Shown here one piece after another: positions 1-8,840 of a stretch of DNA of 64,000 nt (the first letter of the stretch is position 1; every line of letters starts with the position of its first letter). The stretch spans positions 120,048 to 184,047 of the forward strand of contig JAKQDD010000209.1 in NCBI GenBank assembly GCA_029556615.1, read 5' to 3'. The notes under the pieces are model-generated. The model did no database searches, was not told the origin of the DNA, and saw only the letters and a program-made list of their open reading frames with translations. This DNA is from Verrucomicrobiota bacterium. GTDB lineage: Bacteria > Verrucomicrobiota > Verrucomicrobiia > Limisphaerales > J093. The translations under genes were made by a program, and so were the position numbers.

Positions 1-1887
1 GTGTTCGTGATCCACTCGACATAGGGGTCCGCCTGGGTCGCGCCGGGCGCCCAGGCCTCGAGCGTGACAGAGACCGGATCCGCCTTCCCCCACTGGTTGC
101 GGATGACGACCGCCAGATCGAGGGTCTCACCGGCGTCCACCAGCCCGTCATCGTCATTGCCGTCGTCCTGCAGGGGGGTGTCAAACAGCCAATGTTGCAG
201 GTGGGCCAGTTGCGGTTTGGGCACGGTGGTGAGCGCCGCCCGCGCGTTGGCGGTGTGATACGACACGGCGTCGCCTTTCGCGGTGAGCCTTCCCTGCAGA
301 CTTTCGCCCGTTGTGGCGATCTGCCCCATGATGAACCGGGAGGAATAGACCTCCTTGTCGCTCCATCGGGTCCGGGCCAGCGCAGCAAGACCGGAAACGA
401 CCGGCGCCGCCATCGAGGTGCCATCCCACGCCGCGTACTGTCCGCCGGGGAGCGTGCTCCAGACATCAACACCCGGAGCCATCAGTTCGTATTCCACGGG
501 ACTGCCGGGGATGCCGTCGAAGTTCGAGAACCCGGCCAGGTAATTGCCCCGGGCATCCGGGTTTTGCGTCCGGGCCATCACGCCCAGCACCCAGTTGTAG
601 GCCGCGGGGTACATCGGCCGCGGCGCGCGCGGGACGTCACACGACTCGTTGTGGAACCCGTCATTTCCCGCGGCCGCGACGAGCACGCATTGGCCAAACG
701 CCACTGCCAGCGCGTCCTCTTCGATCTGTGACCTGGCATAACCCCCGAACGACATGTTGATGATGTCTGCCCCTTGGGCCACGGCGTAGCGGATTGCCTC
801 GGCGACGTCTGAGCTCGTCAGCACACCCGAGTACTGAGCGGCTTTGATCGGCATGATCTGCACGCCGTAAGCCACCCCGGCGCCGCCTTCGTGGTTGCCG
901 CCCTGGGCGGCGATGATCCCCGCGACGTGCGTGCCGTGCCCATGATCGTCCATCGGGTCTCCCGAACGCGTTCCTTCCACCCGCGCGCCATGGACGTCGT
1001 CGATATACCCGTTGCCATCGTCGTCCTGACCGTTGCCGGCGATTTCGCGGCTGTTCGTCCAGAGGTTCGCCGCCAGATCAGGGTGTGTGTAGTCCACACC
1101 GGTGTCGATCACGGCCACGACGACGTCGTGACTGCCCCCCGGCGGCAACGCCTGGCTTTCAAGCCAGGCCCATGCTTCCGGAATTCCGGCCGCCGCAAGG
1201 TGCCCTTGCTGCGCAATCAACGGGTCGCTGTCCGAATTCGGAATCGAGGCGCCGGGCGGGGCGGCCATGAGTTGGATGCCGCGGCGACCACCGCCGTCGC
1301 CACCGGCCTCCGCCGCCGCAATGGGACCATCCGCCAGCCTTCGCAGGTACTCCGGTTCCGCCACCGCAATGCCCGGCTCGACCGACAGCGTCTCGACCGC
1401 CTCCTTCGTCGTGCCTGCCACCCGCGCTCGGTACCACCGTGTCAGGTCCGGTCCCTCGGGCGTTGTTGCCCCGGCCAGTCTGGCCACCATCGGCTGGACG
1501 TTCGGGAACACCCGTTCGAGCCGCGTGATCCCATGGACGGCAAGTGCGCGGTTGAGCCCGCCTTGGTCGGTCAGGCCCCCGTCCGCCTGTGCCCCGGCCG
1601 GGGCCACACCCGCTCGCGCTTGCACCGCCACCTCCGGGGCGAACCGGATCACCAGCGCGCCCTCGCGATAGTCGCGGCCAGGAATGGGTTCATAAGGAGG
1701 GGGGCTGTCCAGTTTGTCAAAGGGCGAGTAGGCGTGTTTCGGAGTCCCTTGGGCGGGGTCACTCCGCTGCGGGCCGTAGCGGCTGGCTTGGCGGGGCAGA
1801 TCCGGCCTAGCGGCATCCTCCGCACGCAGAAGACCGGGGGGATTCAGCAAGAACACCGCTACCAAAGAAAGCGGTAAGGAGTGCATA
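1..1887 (-). CDS. Secreted subtilisin-family (S8) serine protease, C-terminus beyond the window
   Basis: Reading from an ATG at 1887 on the minus strand, the frame stays open for 629 codons to the window edge, so the C-terminus is missing. The first ~18 residues (MHSLPLSLVAVFLL) form a signal peptide. All three S8 catalytic blocks are present in order: Asp in VIDTGVDYTHPDL (about residue 260), His in DDHGHGTHVAGI (about 320) and Ser in GTSMAAPVVSG (about 490). The oxyanion-hole Asn lies in AAAGNDG. Residues ~20-240 look like a propeptide with the FDKLD/ALVIRF pattern seen in large bacterial subtilases. After the catalytic domain the chain continues into a segment with DDGNDDDGLVDAGE, a Ca-binding, CARDB-like start. 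It probably degrades extracellular protein. The family assignment is secure; substrate and full length are unknown. Confidence 0.95.
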
Positions 1888-2060
1888 GGTTTCCGAGGCT
1901 TCGCTCCGCCGCGCGACCAAGTCATCGGCGAGACCCGTAACGCTGCAGGCGCGACGACGCAGGAATAGGGACTCTTCAGGCTGGCCGGTAGATAGCCGAG
2001 GGGCGGGGCCCGCACAAGGAGAAAAGCGAAGACCGCCTGGACCCTCTTTCCCGGGCGCTC

Positions 2061-2219
2061 CTACGGATTCACAGTCGGAACGTGCTCCGGCGTGAACTCG
2101 GCCGCCGGTTGCCGCAGGTCGAGATCGAACGCCGCATCGCGATCGCAGGTCAGCGTCGCTCCGTCGAAGCCGAGTTGGGCCATCTGAAGCCACGGGTGGC
2201 GATAGGCCGGTTCCTTCAC
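2061..2219 (-). CDS. Small hypothetical ORF (52 aa) coupled to the propeller gene
   Basis: A GTG at 2219 overlaps the stop of the upstream propeller gene as GTGA, the same coupling used by genuine gene pairs in this window. It encodes 52 residues (VKEPAYRHPWLQM...) ending in TAG, with codon usage like its neighbours, including G/C third positions. The product is acidic and has no signal peptide, membrane segment or motif I recognise. It could be a real small protein, or the surviving 3' end of a larger gene that lost its 5' part. The 173 bases from here to the protease start at 1887 show nothing I can assign. Confidence 0.35.
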   Translation of the reverse strand: MKEPAYRHPWLQMAQLGFDGATLTCDRDAAFDLDLRQPAAEFTPEHVPTVNP

Positions 2220-3628
2220 TCGACCCGGTACAAATGGGTCTTGGTTCGAAGGAAGAACGCCCGGCCAGAGACCGCCGGCGACGCCATGAACCCGCCGTCC
2301 AGCGTGTTGGTGGCGAGCACCTCGAACGTGCGCCCGGGCTTGAGAACCGTCGTCTTCCCCTGCTGGTCGAAGAAATAGAGACGGCCGTCCGCGTAGACCG
2401 GCGACGCCGCGTGTTTGCCCCCGATCCGCTCTCTCCAGACCACCTCCCCCGTCGCCGCCTCGAGGCACGTGACGAAGCTCTCTTCCGCGGCGGTGTAGAT
2501 CAAACCGTCCACGAGCAGCGGCGAGGCGTACTTGCCGATGTGGGTTCGCAACCGCCACACCACCGCCGTGTCGGTCACATCCCCCTGGCCGTCCAGGTTC
2601 ACCGCAAAGAGCTCCGTCCTCGCAAGTCCGCTGACGAAGAACCCCCGGCGGCCATCCGATAGCGGCCGGGGCGCAGCCGACCAGTCCGGATGCTGGACCC
2701 GCCACAGCTCGCGGCCGGTTCGCGGATCGTAGGCGTAGGCGGCTTTCGCGCCGACACTGAGCATTTGGGGCTTTCCGCCGACCGTCACGATCAAGGGCGT
2801 GCTGTGCGCCTTGCGCAAGTCGCCGTCCCGCGCCATCTGGCCCGGGACGTTCTCGTCATTCCACGCCACGGAACGATCGGTCTTCCAGGCGGTCGCCCCG
2901 GTCTGCTTGTCGAGGGCGACGTGGTATTGCCGGTCCACGCCGTCCATGGTGAGGATCACGAGGTTCTCGAACCTCACCAGCGATGAGGACGGGCCCCGGT
3001 AATGCCGGCACGGCAGGTCATCCCGACGCCACAGCACCTTGCCCGTGGCGGTGTCAAGAGCCGCCGTCCCAAAACTGCCAAAATGAACGTAAACCCGCCC
3101 CGGCTCGATGACCGGCGAAGGCGTCGCGTAACAGTTCATCGAGGCGCCGTTCCCCAGCGGCTCCGGATTGTCGCTGTGGAAGACCCGTTCGTTGAACTGG
3201 ATCGCCCCCTTGGCCGCATCCAGGCCGATGGCATAGAAGTCATGGCCCTCCTCGGTCGCGGTCGTCAGCCAGACCTGCCCTCCCAGAACCACCGGCGTCG
3301 ACCAACCCCGATGCGGAATCGCTGTCTTCCACACCACGTTGCTCGTCTCGCTCCAGTGCAGCGGGAGTCCCACCGGGCCGCCACCCGGCGCCAGCGCCGC
3401 ATGCCCGTCGCCCGTGGGCCCGCGGAACTCCGGCCAGTCGGCCCGGGCCATGCCACCCCCTCCGATCGCCGCCGCCAGCGCTACGAGAACGGCCGCCAGA
3501 ACAATCGCCCCTTGCGGCCCCGACCCCGAGACCCTTCTCCGCCCCTCCGTCCGCCGCTCCGGACCAACCCCGGGATGCCAGTCCAAGCCGGATCTCGAAT
3601 CGTCCGCACGATGCTCATCGAGGTTCAT
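2216..3628 (-). CDS. PQQ-like beta-propeller repeat protein, membrane anchored
   Basis: This 470-residue protein has a hydrophobic segment at about 41-63 after a basic, Arg-rich N-terminus, consistent with a signal anchor. Downstream comes WPEFRGPTGDG, the usual opening of the PQQ_2/BamB-like propellers common in Verrucomicrobiota and Planctomycetes. Propeller blades follow, with the repeating A.D..TG...W pattern (ALDTATGKVLWR, ALDKQTGATAWK, AYDPRTGRELWR, CLEAATGEVVWR). The PQQ-ligand and metal residues of alcohol dehydrogenases are not evident, so it is probably a structural propeller rather than a quinoprotein enzyme. A minus-strand promoter lies just before the start, so it can be transcribed independently of tmk. 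Confidence 0.85.
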   Translation of the reverse strand: MNLDEHRADDSRSGLDWHPGVGPERRTEGRRRVSGSGPQGAIVLAAVLVALAAAIGGGGMARADWPEFRGPTGDGHAALAPGGGPVGLPLHWSETSNVVWKTAIPHRGWSTPVVLGGQVWLTTATEEGHDFYAIGLDAAKGAIQFNERVFHSDNPEPLGNGASMNCYATPSPVIEPGRVYVHFGSFGTAALDTATGKVLWRRDDLPCRHYRGPSSSLVRFENLVILTMDGVDRQYHVALDKQTGATAWKTDRSVAWNDENVPGQMARDGDLRKAHSTPLIVTVGGKPQMLSVGAKAAYAYDPRTGRELWRVQHPDWSAAPRPLSDGRRGFFVSGLARTELFAVNLDGQGDVTDTAVVWRLRTHIGKYASPLLVDGLIYTAAEESFVTCLEAATGEVVWRERIGGKHAASPVYADGRLYFFDQQGKTTVLKPGRTFEVLATNTLDGGFMASPAVSGRAFFLRTKTHLYRVE

Positions 3629-3634
3629 GCCTCA

Positions 3635-3663
3635 AGGGTGCGGAGACAATCCGCCCAAGTCAA
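3635..3663 (-). promoter_or_regulatory. Predicted promoter of the propeller gene
   Basis: On the minus strand TTGACT (3663-3658) is followed by a 17-nt spacer and CACCCT (3640-3635), 6 nt before the ATG at 3628. The -35 is near-perfect and the -10 weak. The geometry matches the stronger promoters elsewhere in the window. Confidence 0.4.
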
Positions 3664-4355
3664 TGTCCAGCCTCCGGATCGGCTCCGTGCACCGCGAGTG
3701 CCGCGGCCAATCGCTCAGCCGCCGAGAGGCCCGGCTGCGCCGCCAACCGCGCCAGCGCCGCCCGGCCGAACGCAAACAGAATCTCGTCCCGGAGCTCCTC
3801 CGGCGATCGCATCCCGTCGAGGCGGAGGAGGTAAGGCTTCTCGATGGCCTGGAAAATCGCGCGGGCCCGCGTGAGTTGCGCCAGCGTTTCGAATTCGTTC
3901 GCCGCGCCGTCCCGGCGATCGATCCGCGTCAGGCCGAGCGCCGGATCGATATCGATGACCACCAGCAAGTGCGGTTCCATGGCGATGGCCTCGTTCTGGC
4001 GGAGCAGCTCGGCAGGGTCAAAGCCCCGGGCGCCCTGATAGGCCACGGTCGAGAAATAGTACCGGTCCGTGATCACCACCTGGCCCGCCTCCAGACAAGG
4101 CCGGATCAGGCTCTCGACGTGCTCCTTGCGATCTTCGAGGAACGCATGCAGTTCCTCGGCCGGCGAGAGCCGGCCCCGGGCGGCCGACGCGCGGAGGCGC
4201 TGCCCCCAAGGCCCCTGGGTCGGTTCACGCGTGAGGACACAGGCAAGCCGGCGACGCTCGAGCGCCTCCGCAACCGCCCGCCCTTGCACGCTCTTTCCCG
4301 CGCCGTCGATCCCCTCGATCGCCAGCAGGAAACCGCCCGGGATTCGATGGCTCAT
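3660..4355 (-). CDS. tmk: Thymidylate kinase
   Basis: This 231-residue protein phosphorylates dTMP to dTDP with ATP for DNA precursor synthesis in the cytoplasm. The Walker A loop is EGIDGAGKS near residue 15, followed by TREPTQGPWGQ (dTMP-binding E-P pair) and DRYYFSTVAYQGARG, the DR..S..AYQ signature. The ATG at 4355 overlaps the ribE stop as ATGA, which fixes the start and implies translational coupling; longer readings upstream only run through ribE in another frame. The Walker A loop is followed by Val-Gln where many homologues have Thr-Gln. The tail after residue ~205 is Ala-rich and slightly longer than usual. Confidence 0.93.
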   Translation of the reverse strand: MSHRIPGGFLLAIEGIDGAGKSVQGRAVAEALERRRLACVLTREPTQGPWGQRLRASAARGRLSPAEELHAFLEDRKEHVESLIRPCLEAGQVVITDRYYFSTVAYQGARGFDPAELLRQNEAIAMEPHLLVVIDIDPALGLTRIDRRDGAANEFETLAQLTRARAIFQAIEKPYLLRLDGMRSPEELRDEILFAFGRAALARLAAQPGLSAAERLAAALAVHGADPEAGH

Positions 4356-4981
4356 CGTGATCGCCGGCGCTTCGGAAGGTCCATCTGCGCCAGCAGTTGC
4401 CCGACGTACTTGCCGACGAGATCCGCTTCGAGGTTGACCGCATCTCCCGTTTTGCGGTCGCGCAGGTTGGTGACCTCCCACGTGTGGGGGATGATCCAGA
4501 TCCGCAGGCCGTGGCGCAGCACTTCCGCAACCGTCAGACTGATGCCGTCCACCGCCACCGAACCCTTGTACACCAGGTACTGCATCACCTCGCGCGGTGC
4601 GTCGACGTCCAGCACCCAGTCCTGCCCCGAGCGCTCCCACCGGACAATCCGTCCCACCCCGTCAATGTGCCCGGTGACAAAATGCCCGCCCATCCGGCTG
4701 TCCGCACGGAGGGATCGTTCGAGATTCACCCGCGATCCCGGCTCGACGTACTGGAGGTTGGTCCGCCGCCACGTCTCCTGGAGCAGATCGAATCGCACCA
4801 GCCGATTCCGCCCCCGCCGGCGAATCTCGACGACCGTCAGGCAACACCCGTTCACCGCCATGCTGTCGCCAACTTTCAATCCCCGGGCGCACAAACGCGG
4901 TTCGAGGGTCAGTCGCACCGCGTTCTCCGCCGGCTCGACTCGCCTGACCACACCGGTTTCCTCGACAATACCCGTGAACAT
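4352..4981 (-). CDS. ribE: Riboflavin synthase, alpha chain
   Basis: The 209-residue product fuses two homologous lumazine-binding halves, as in all RibE proteins. It starts with the hallmark MFTGIVEE. Half one carries MAVNGCCLTV and half two VAVDGISLTVAEV; MGGHFVTGHIDGVG links them. The enzyme dismutates two 6,7-dimethyl-8-ribityllumazine molecules to riboflavin. It is the first gene of a ribE-tmk pair. A GAGAGGA ribosome-binding site lies about 8 nt before the ATG, so this gene uses a conventional leader. I looked for an FMN riboswitch upstream and saw none. The C-terminus (LPKRRRSR) is basic and dispensable-looking. Confidence 0.95.
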   Translation of the reverse strand: MFTGIVEETGVVRRVEPAENAVRLTLEPRLCARGLKVGDSMAVNGCCLTVVEIRRRGRNRLVRFDLLQETWRRTNLQYVEPGSRVNLERSLRADSRMGGHFVTGHIDGVGRIVRWERSGQDWVLDVDAPREVMQYLVYKGSVAVDGISLTVAEVLRHGLRIWIIPHTWEVTNLRDRKTGDAVNLEADLVGKYVGQLLAQMDLPKRRRSR

Positions 4982-5133
4982 CCTTTGGTCCTCTCACCGG
5001 CGGCCGGGTTCCTGCCCCACGGCTCTGCCGTCGGCCAAGGCTACTCTCCACCCCTCGCCCGCTTCAAGCCTTGGCAAGGGCGGGACAGGGGCACCCCCCT
5101 CGTGCACGGTCAAGCCCGGGCAACGGCAGCACG

Positions 5134-5202
5134 TCAGCGCGGCGCTGACGGCCGCGGCTGCGGACAGGGACGGCGTGGCCGCCGGCGTGAGCCGGCGCTG
5201 AC
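5134..5202. repeat. Dispersed hairpin repeat pair (X-Y order), ribE/asnA gap
   Basis: This lies in the 345-bp gap between the divergent ribE and asnA. Unit X (5134-5163) contains the palindrome TCAGCGCGGCGCTGA followed by a GCCGCGGCTGCGG arm. Unit Y (5175-5202) reads GTGGCCGCCGGCGTGAG and ends in CCGGCGCTGAC. X and Y are diverged copies of one unit in opposite orientation. The same two units occur at 21010-21099 in the order Y-X. This resembles REP/BIME elements. Confidence 0.7.
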
Positions 5203-5288
5203 TGCCAGGTCGCAAGCCCGGGGGAGCGAGGGAGACAACATGGTGGCGGATGTTCTTTCCCAAGGGGCGCCGGGAACCCAGTTTGCCA

Positions 5289-5317
5289 TTGCCGACCGGC
5301 ATCCGGGCGTCTATGGG
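5289..5317 (+). promoter_or_regulatory. Predicted asnA promoter, near-leaderless
   Basis: TTGCCG (5289-5294), a 17-nt spacer and TATGGG (5312-5317) sit 9 nt before the asnA ATG at 5327. This places transcription initiation within a few bases of the start codon and argues against any start further upstream. Confidence 0.45.
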
Positions 5318-5326
5318 AATGGGCCG

Positions 5327-6367
5327 ATGAAATCACGGCTGATCCTGCCACGCCGCTATCGGCCCCAGCTCGGGGTCCGGGAAACCGAACGAGCCATCAA
5401 AGCCTTGAAGGACTTCTTCGAGCTGAACCTGGCGACCGAGCTCAGCCTGTCGAGGGTCACCGCGCCCCTCTTCGTCCGCAGCGGCACCGGGATCAATGAC
5501 GATCTCAACGGCATCGAGAGGCCGGTGGCCTTCCCCGTGCCCGATCTGGGCGGCAGCCAGGTCGAAATCGTCCAGTCCCTGGCGAAATGGAAGCGGCTCA
5601 TGCTGGCCGAGCTGGCCTTCGAACCCGGCTTTGGGCTCTACACGGACATGAACGCCCTGCGCCCCGACGAGCGCCTCGACAACACGCACTCGATCTATGT
5701 CGACCAATGGGACTGGGAGCGGGTGATCACGCCCGCGGACCGAACCGTGGCGTTCCTCCGGCTGATTGTCGGGAAACTCTACGGCATCCTCAAGCGCACC
5801 GAGCAATTCGTCTACGAGCGGTACCCGGCCATCCGACCCCTTCTTCCCGACACCCTGGCGTTTGTGCATGCGGAGGACCTGCTGCGGGAGTACCCCCGGC
5901 TTAGCCCGCGCGCGAGAGAGACCGAGTTTGTCCGCGACCACGGCGCCGCCTTCGTCATCGGGATCGGCGGCGCCCTGTCCGATGGTTCCCTCCACGACGG
6001 TCGGGCGCCGGACTACGATGACTGGTCGACGCCAGCGGAGGATGGGCGGCCGGGTCTGAACGGCGATCTGTTGATCTGGAACCCGGTGCTGAAGACCGCG
6101 TTCGAGATCTCCTCGATGGGCATTCGCGTCGATCGCGCGGCGCTCGTGCGTCAACTCGAGATCCGCGGCTGCACCGAGCGACGGCGGCTCTTCTTTCACC
6201 GCCGGCTGCTCGAGGGATCCCTGCCGCTCTCGATCGGCGGCGGGTTGGGGCAGTCGCGGCTTTGCATGTATTACCTGCGCAAGGCGCACATCGGGGAGAT
6301 CCAGTCCAGCCTCTGGCCGACCGCGATGGTCCGCGCCTGCCGGCGGCACCGCATCCAGCTGCTGTAA
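5327..6367 (+). CDS. asnA: Aspartate-ammonia ligase (asparagine synthetase A)
   Basis: The enzyme makes asparagine from aspartate, ammonia and ATP via a class II aminoacyl-tRNA-synthetase-like fold. The 346 residues match the family along their length: SGTGINDDLNG, SLAKWKR, LYTDMNALRPDE, YVDQWDWERV, APDYDDWSTP, GLNGDLLIWNPV, SSMGIRVD and IGGGLGQSRLCM. I chose MKSRLILPRRY at 5327, which aligns with the usual N-terminus; an in-frame ATG at 5240 would add an unconserved extension and lies upstream of the predicted promoter. It is transcribed alone, ahead of mnmE, which has its own promoter. Confidence 0.95.
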   Translation: MKSRLILPRRYRPQLGVRETERAIKALKDFFELNLATELSLSRVTAPLFVRSGTGINDDLNGIERPVAFPVPDLGGSQVEIVQSLAKWKRLMLAELAFEPGFGLYTDMNALRPDERLDNTHSIYVDQWDWERVITPADRTVAFLRLIVGKLYGILKRTEQFVYERYPAIRPLLPDTLAFVHAEDLLREYPRLSPRARETEFVRDHGAAFVIGIGGALSDGSLHDGRAPDYDDWSTPAEDGRPGLNGDLLIWNPVLKTAFEISSMGIRVDRAALVRQLEIRGCTERRRLFFHRRLLEGSLPLSIGGGLGQSRLCMYYLRKAHIGEIQSSLWPTAMVRACRRHRIQLL

Positions 6368-6395
6368 GGGTCTGTCAAGGAACAGCCTTTGCCCT

Positions 6396-6423
6396 TTGTC
6401 GGCCGGCGCGCGCGGGGTACACT
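6396..6423 (+). promoter_or_regulatory. Predicted mnmE promoter, leaderless geometry
   Basis: TTGTCG (6396-6401), a 16-nt spacer and TACACT (6418-6423) end 6 nt before the mnmE ATG at 6430. The expected transcription start coincides with the start codon. Confidence 0.5.
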
Positions 6424-6429
6424 CGAGGC

Positions 6430-7800
6430 ATGGCGGCTGATACCATCGCGGCCATCGCAACCCCGCTGGGCGAGGGCGGCCTGGCGGTGATCCGCATTTC
6501 GGGCGACGGCGCGTTCGAGGTGGCCGACCGCTGTTTCCGGCCCGCCCGACGTTCGGGGCCGCGCCCGTCCGAGGCTCCCACCCACACGGTGCACCTGGGC
6601 CATGTGCATCACCAGGGGCAACTCGTGGACGAAGTCCTGCTGACCGTGATGCGCGCGCCCCGGACCTACACCCGGGAGCCCACCGTCGAGATCGCGTGTC
6701 ACGGCGGCTTGTTGCCCGCCCGCCGCGTCTTCGAGACCGTCCTCGCCGCCGGGGCGCGCGCCGCCGAGCCGGGCGAGTTCACCAAGCGGGCTTTTCTCAA
6801 CGGGCGTCTCGATCTCGCCCAGGCCGAGGCCGTCGCCGACATCATCCACGCCCGGACCGAGCTGGCGCTCGCCGCCGCCGAGGAACAGCTCGCCGGCAAA
6901 CTCTCGTTCCGCGTCGGCCTCGTCCGGGACCGCCTGCTGCGCGTCCTCGCCCACATCGAAGCCCAACTCGATTTCCCCGAGGACGACCTCGAGCCGGAGA
7001 CCCGGGACAGCCTGTTGCGGCGGCTCGAGGAGGCGCAGGCTGCGATCGGGGCCTTGCTCGCAACGGCCTACCAGGGGCGCCTGCTCCGACGCGGTGTGCG
7101 GGCCGTGATCCTCGGCCGGCCCAACGTCGGCAAGTCGAGTCTCCTGAACCAATTGCTGGGCCACGACCGGGCGATCGTCTCGCCCGTGCCCGGCACCACC
7201 CGCGACACCATCGAGGAGCCGGCCAACATCCGCGGGCTGCCCGTGGTGTTGATCGACACCGCCGGGCTCCGCGAGGCTGCGGATGCGATCGAGCAGGAGG
7301 GCGTGCGGCGCACGACGCAAAGCGCGGACCGCGCCGATCTGATCCTGCACGTGCTCGACGCGTCAGCGCCGCTCGACCCGGAGGACGCCCGGTACCTCGA
7401 GGCTTTTGGGGGCAAACCCCGGGTGATCGTGCTCAACAAGTCCGACCTGGCCAGGCGACTCGAATTGCCCCCGGCCGCCTCCGCGGCCATCTGCGCCGTC
7501 TCGTGCCTCACCGGCGAGGGGATCGGGGCGCTCGAGGACGCCATCCGCGACCGGATCTGGCAGGGCGAAGTCCGGGCGGAGATGCTCGAAGTGACCATCA
7601 ACGCCCGGCACCAGGACGCCCTCCGCAGGGCCCAAACCGCCACCGAGACGGCAGCCGGCACGCTCCGCCGCCAGGAATCGCTCGAGTTCGCCGCGCTCGA
7701 CCTCCGCGTCGCCCTCAATGCCGTCGGCGAAATCGTGGGCGACACCGCCACCGACGACCTGCTGGACGTGGTCTTTCGGGAGTTTTGCATCGGGAAATGA
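6430..7800 (+). CDS. mnmE: tRNA uridine-5-carboxymethylaminomethyl modification GTPase MnmE
   Basis: With MnmG this GTPase installs the cmnm5 group on wobble U34 of tRNAs; the MnmG gene is not in the window. The 456 residues show the N-terminal folate-binding domain (TIAAIATPLGEGGLAVIRISG, EPGEFTKRAFLNGRLDL), then a G domain inserted in a helical domain: G1 GRPNVGKSS, G2 PGTTRD, G3 DTAGLRE, G4 NKSD. The chain ends in FCIGK, the invariant C-terminal motif with the essential Cys. The start at 6430 gives the canonical length of about 455 residues. Confidence 0.97.
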   Translation: MAADTIAAIATPLGEGGLAVIRISGDGAFEVADRCFRPARRSGPRPSEAPTHTVHLGHVHHQGQLVDEVLLTVMRAPRTYTREPTVEIACHGGLLPARRVFETVLAAGARAAEPGEFTKRAFLNGRLDLAQAEAVADIIHARTELALAAAEEQLAGKLSFRVGLVRDRLLRVLAHIEAQLDFPEDDLEPETRDSLLRRLEEAQAAIGALLATAYQGRLLRRGVRAVILGRPNVGKSSLLNQLLGHDRAIVSPVPGTTRDTIEEPANIRGLPVVLIDTAGLREAADAIEQEGVRRTTQSADRADLILHVLDASAPLDPEDARYLEAFGGKPRVIVLNKSDLARRLELPPAASAAICAVSCLTGEGIGALEDAIRDRIWQGEVRAEMLEVTINARHQDALRRAQTATETAAGTLRRQESLEFAALDLRVALNAVGEIVGDTATDDLLDVVFREFCIGK

Positions 7801-7873
7801 AGGACTTTGACGTTGCCCAATCCGCCATGAACCGACAACGTCCCTGCCGCCGGGGCGGCGTCCGCCCTCTGCC

Positions 7874-8812
7874 ATGATCGGCCTGTTCCGCCAACTGCGT
7901 TTGTGGGGCGAGTTCGTCAAGTTCTCGCACACGGTGTTCGCGTTGCCGTTTGCGATCGCCTCGATGGCGGTGGCGGCGCGCGACCAGCGGGGCTGGCCCG
8001 GGGGCCGGACGTTCGGGCTGATCCTGGTGGCGATGGTCTGCGCGCGGACCTGCGCCATGGCGTTCAACCGGATCGCCGACCGCCACTTCGACGCCGTGAA
8101 CCCCCGGACCGCCCAGCGCCCGCTGCCCACCGGCCGGATCACTCTGGCCGGGGCCTGGACCCTGTGGGCCTTGAGCGCGCTCGGGCTCGTGGCCGCCAGC
8201 TACGGGCTCAACCGCGCCTGCTTCCTCCTGTCGCCGGTTGCGGTGGTCCTGGTCTGTCTTTACTCCCTCACGAAGCGCTTCACGGACTTCACCCATGTCT
8301 TCCTCGGGATCGCCCTCGCGCTGGCACCGCTGGGCGCCTGGATCGCCGTGACCGGCGGGTTCGACCTCTTCCCCGTCCGGAACGGCGTCTTCTCGATGCG
8401 GCACAGCGCCGTTCTCGCCCTGCTCTTGGCGGTGGCCGTCGTGTTCTGGCTCATCGGCTTCGACATCATCTACGCGCTCCAGGATTACGAGTTCGACCGC
8501 CGACACGGTCTCCGGTCGCTTGTGGTTCGCTGGGGCGTTGCGAATGCGCTCAAGGCGTCGTTCCTCGCCCACCTGATCATGTGGGTGACCATCGGGGTCT
8601 TTGGTTTCCTGGCCCGCTTCTGGATCGCCTACCTCGCCGGCCTCGCCGTGATCGGGTTCTGCCTCGTGCTCGAACATTGGCTGGCCCGGAAGCGCAGCCT
8701 GGACTGGATCCACCTCGCGTTCTTCCGGCTGAATGCGGTCATCAGCCTCGTTTTCCTGGTGGTCACCACCGCCGAAGTCGCGTTTCCGCGGTTCCGGCTG
8801 ATCTTCCCGTGA
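7874..8812 (+). CDS. mqnP: UbiA-family prenyltransferase of the futalosine menaquinone pathway
   Basis: This 312-residue integral membrane enzyme attaches a polyprenyl chain to an aromatic acid. Both Asp-rich, Mg-diphosphate-binding motifs of UbiA proteins are present: NRIADRHFD near residue 60 and DIIYALQDYEFD near 197. About eight hydrophobic helices can be counted. It sits 28 bp upstream of mqnE in the same orientation, which supports MqnP (the prenyltransferase of the futalosine route) rather than ubiquinone UbiA. The start ATG at 7874 gives the usual N-terminus, with FVKFSHTVFALPFA. Confidence 0.9.
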   Translation: MIGLFRQLRLWGEFVKFSHTVFALPFAIASMAVAARDQRGWPGGRTFGLILVAMVCARTCAMAFNRIADRHFDAVNPRTAQRPLPTGRITLAGAWTLWALSALGLVAASYGLNRACFLLSPVAVVLVCLYSLTKRFTDFTHVFLGIALALAPLGAWIAVTGGFDLFPVRNGVFSMRHSAVLALLLAVAVVFWLIGFDIIYALQDYEFDRRHGLRSLVVRWGVANALKASFLAHLIMWVTIGVFGFLARFWIAYLAGLAVIGFCLVLEHWLARKRSLDWIHLAFFRLNAVISLVFLVVTTAEVAFPRFRLIFP

Positions 8813-8840
8813 GGCGACGGCCGGTCAAGGAGAGGATGCC

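Noticed and set aside
4982..5288. Possible FMN riboswitch before ribE.
   Set aside because: No RFN-type stem-loop arrangement is visible; the region holds the X-Y hairpin repeats.
4397..5326. A 310-codon in-frame upstream extension of asnA.
   Set aside because: It crosses ribE in the wrong sense and lies upstream of the asnA promoter; AsnA homologues start near 5327.
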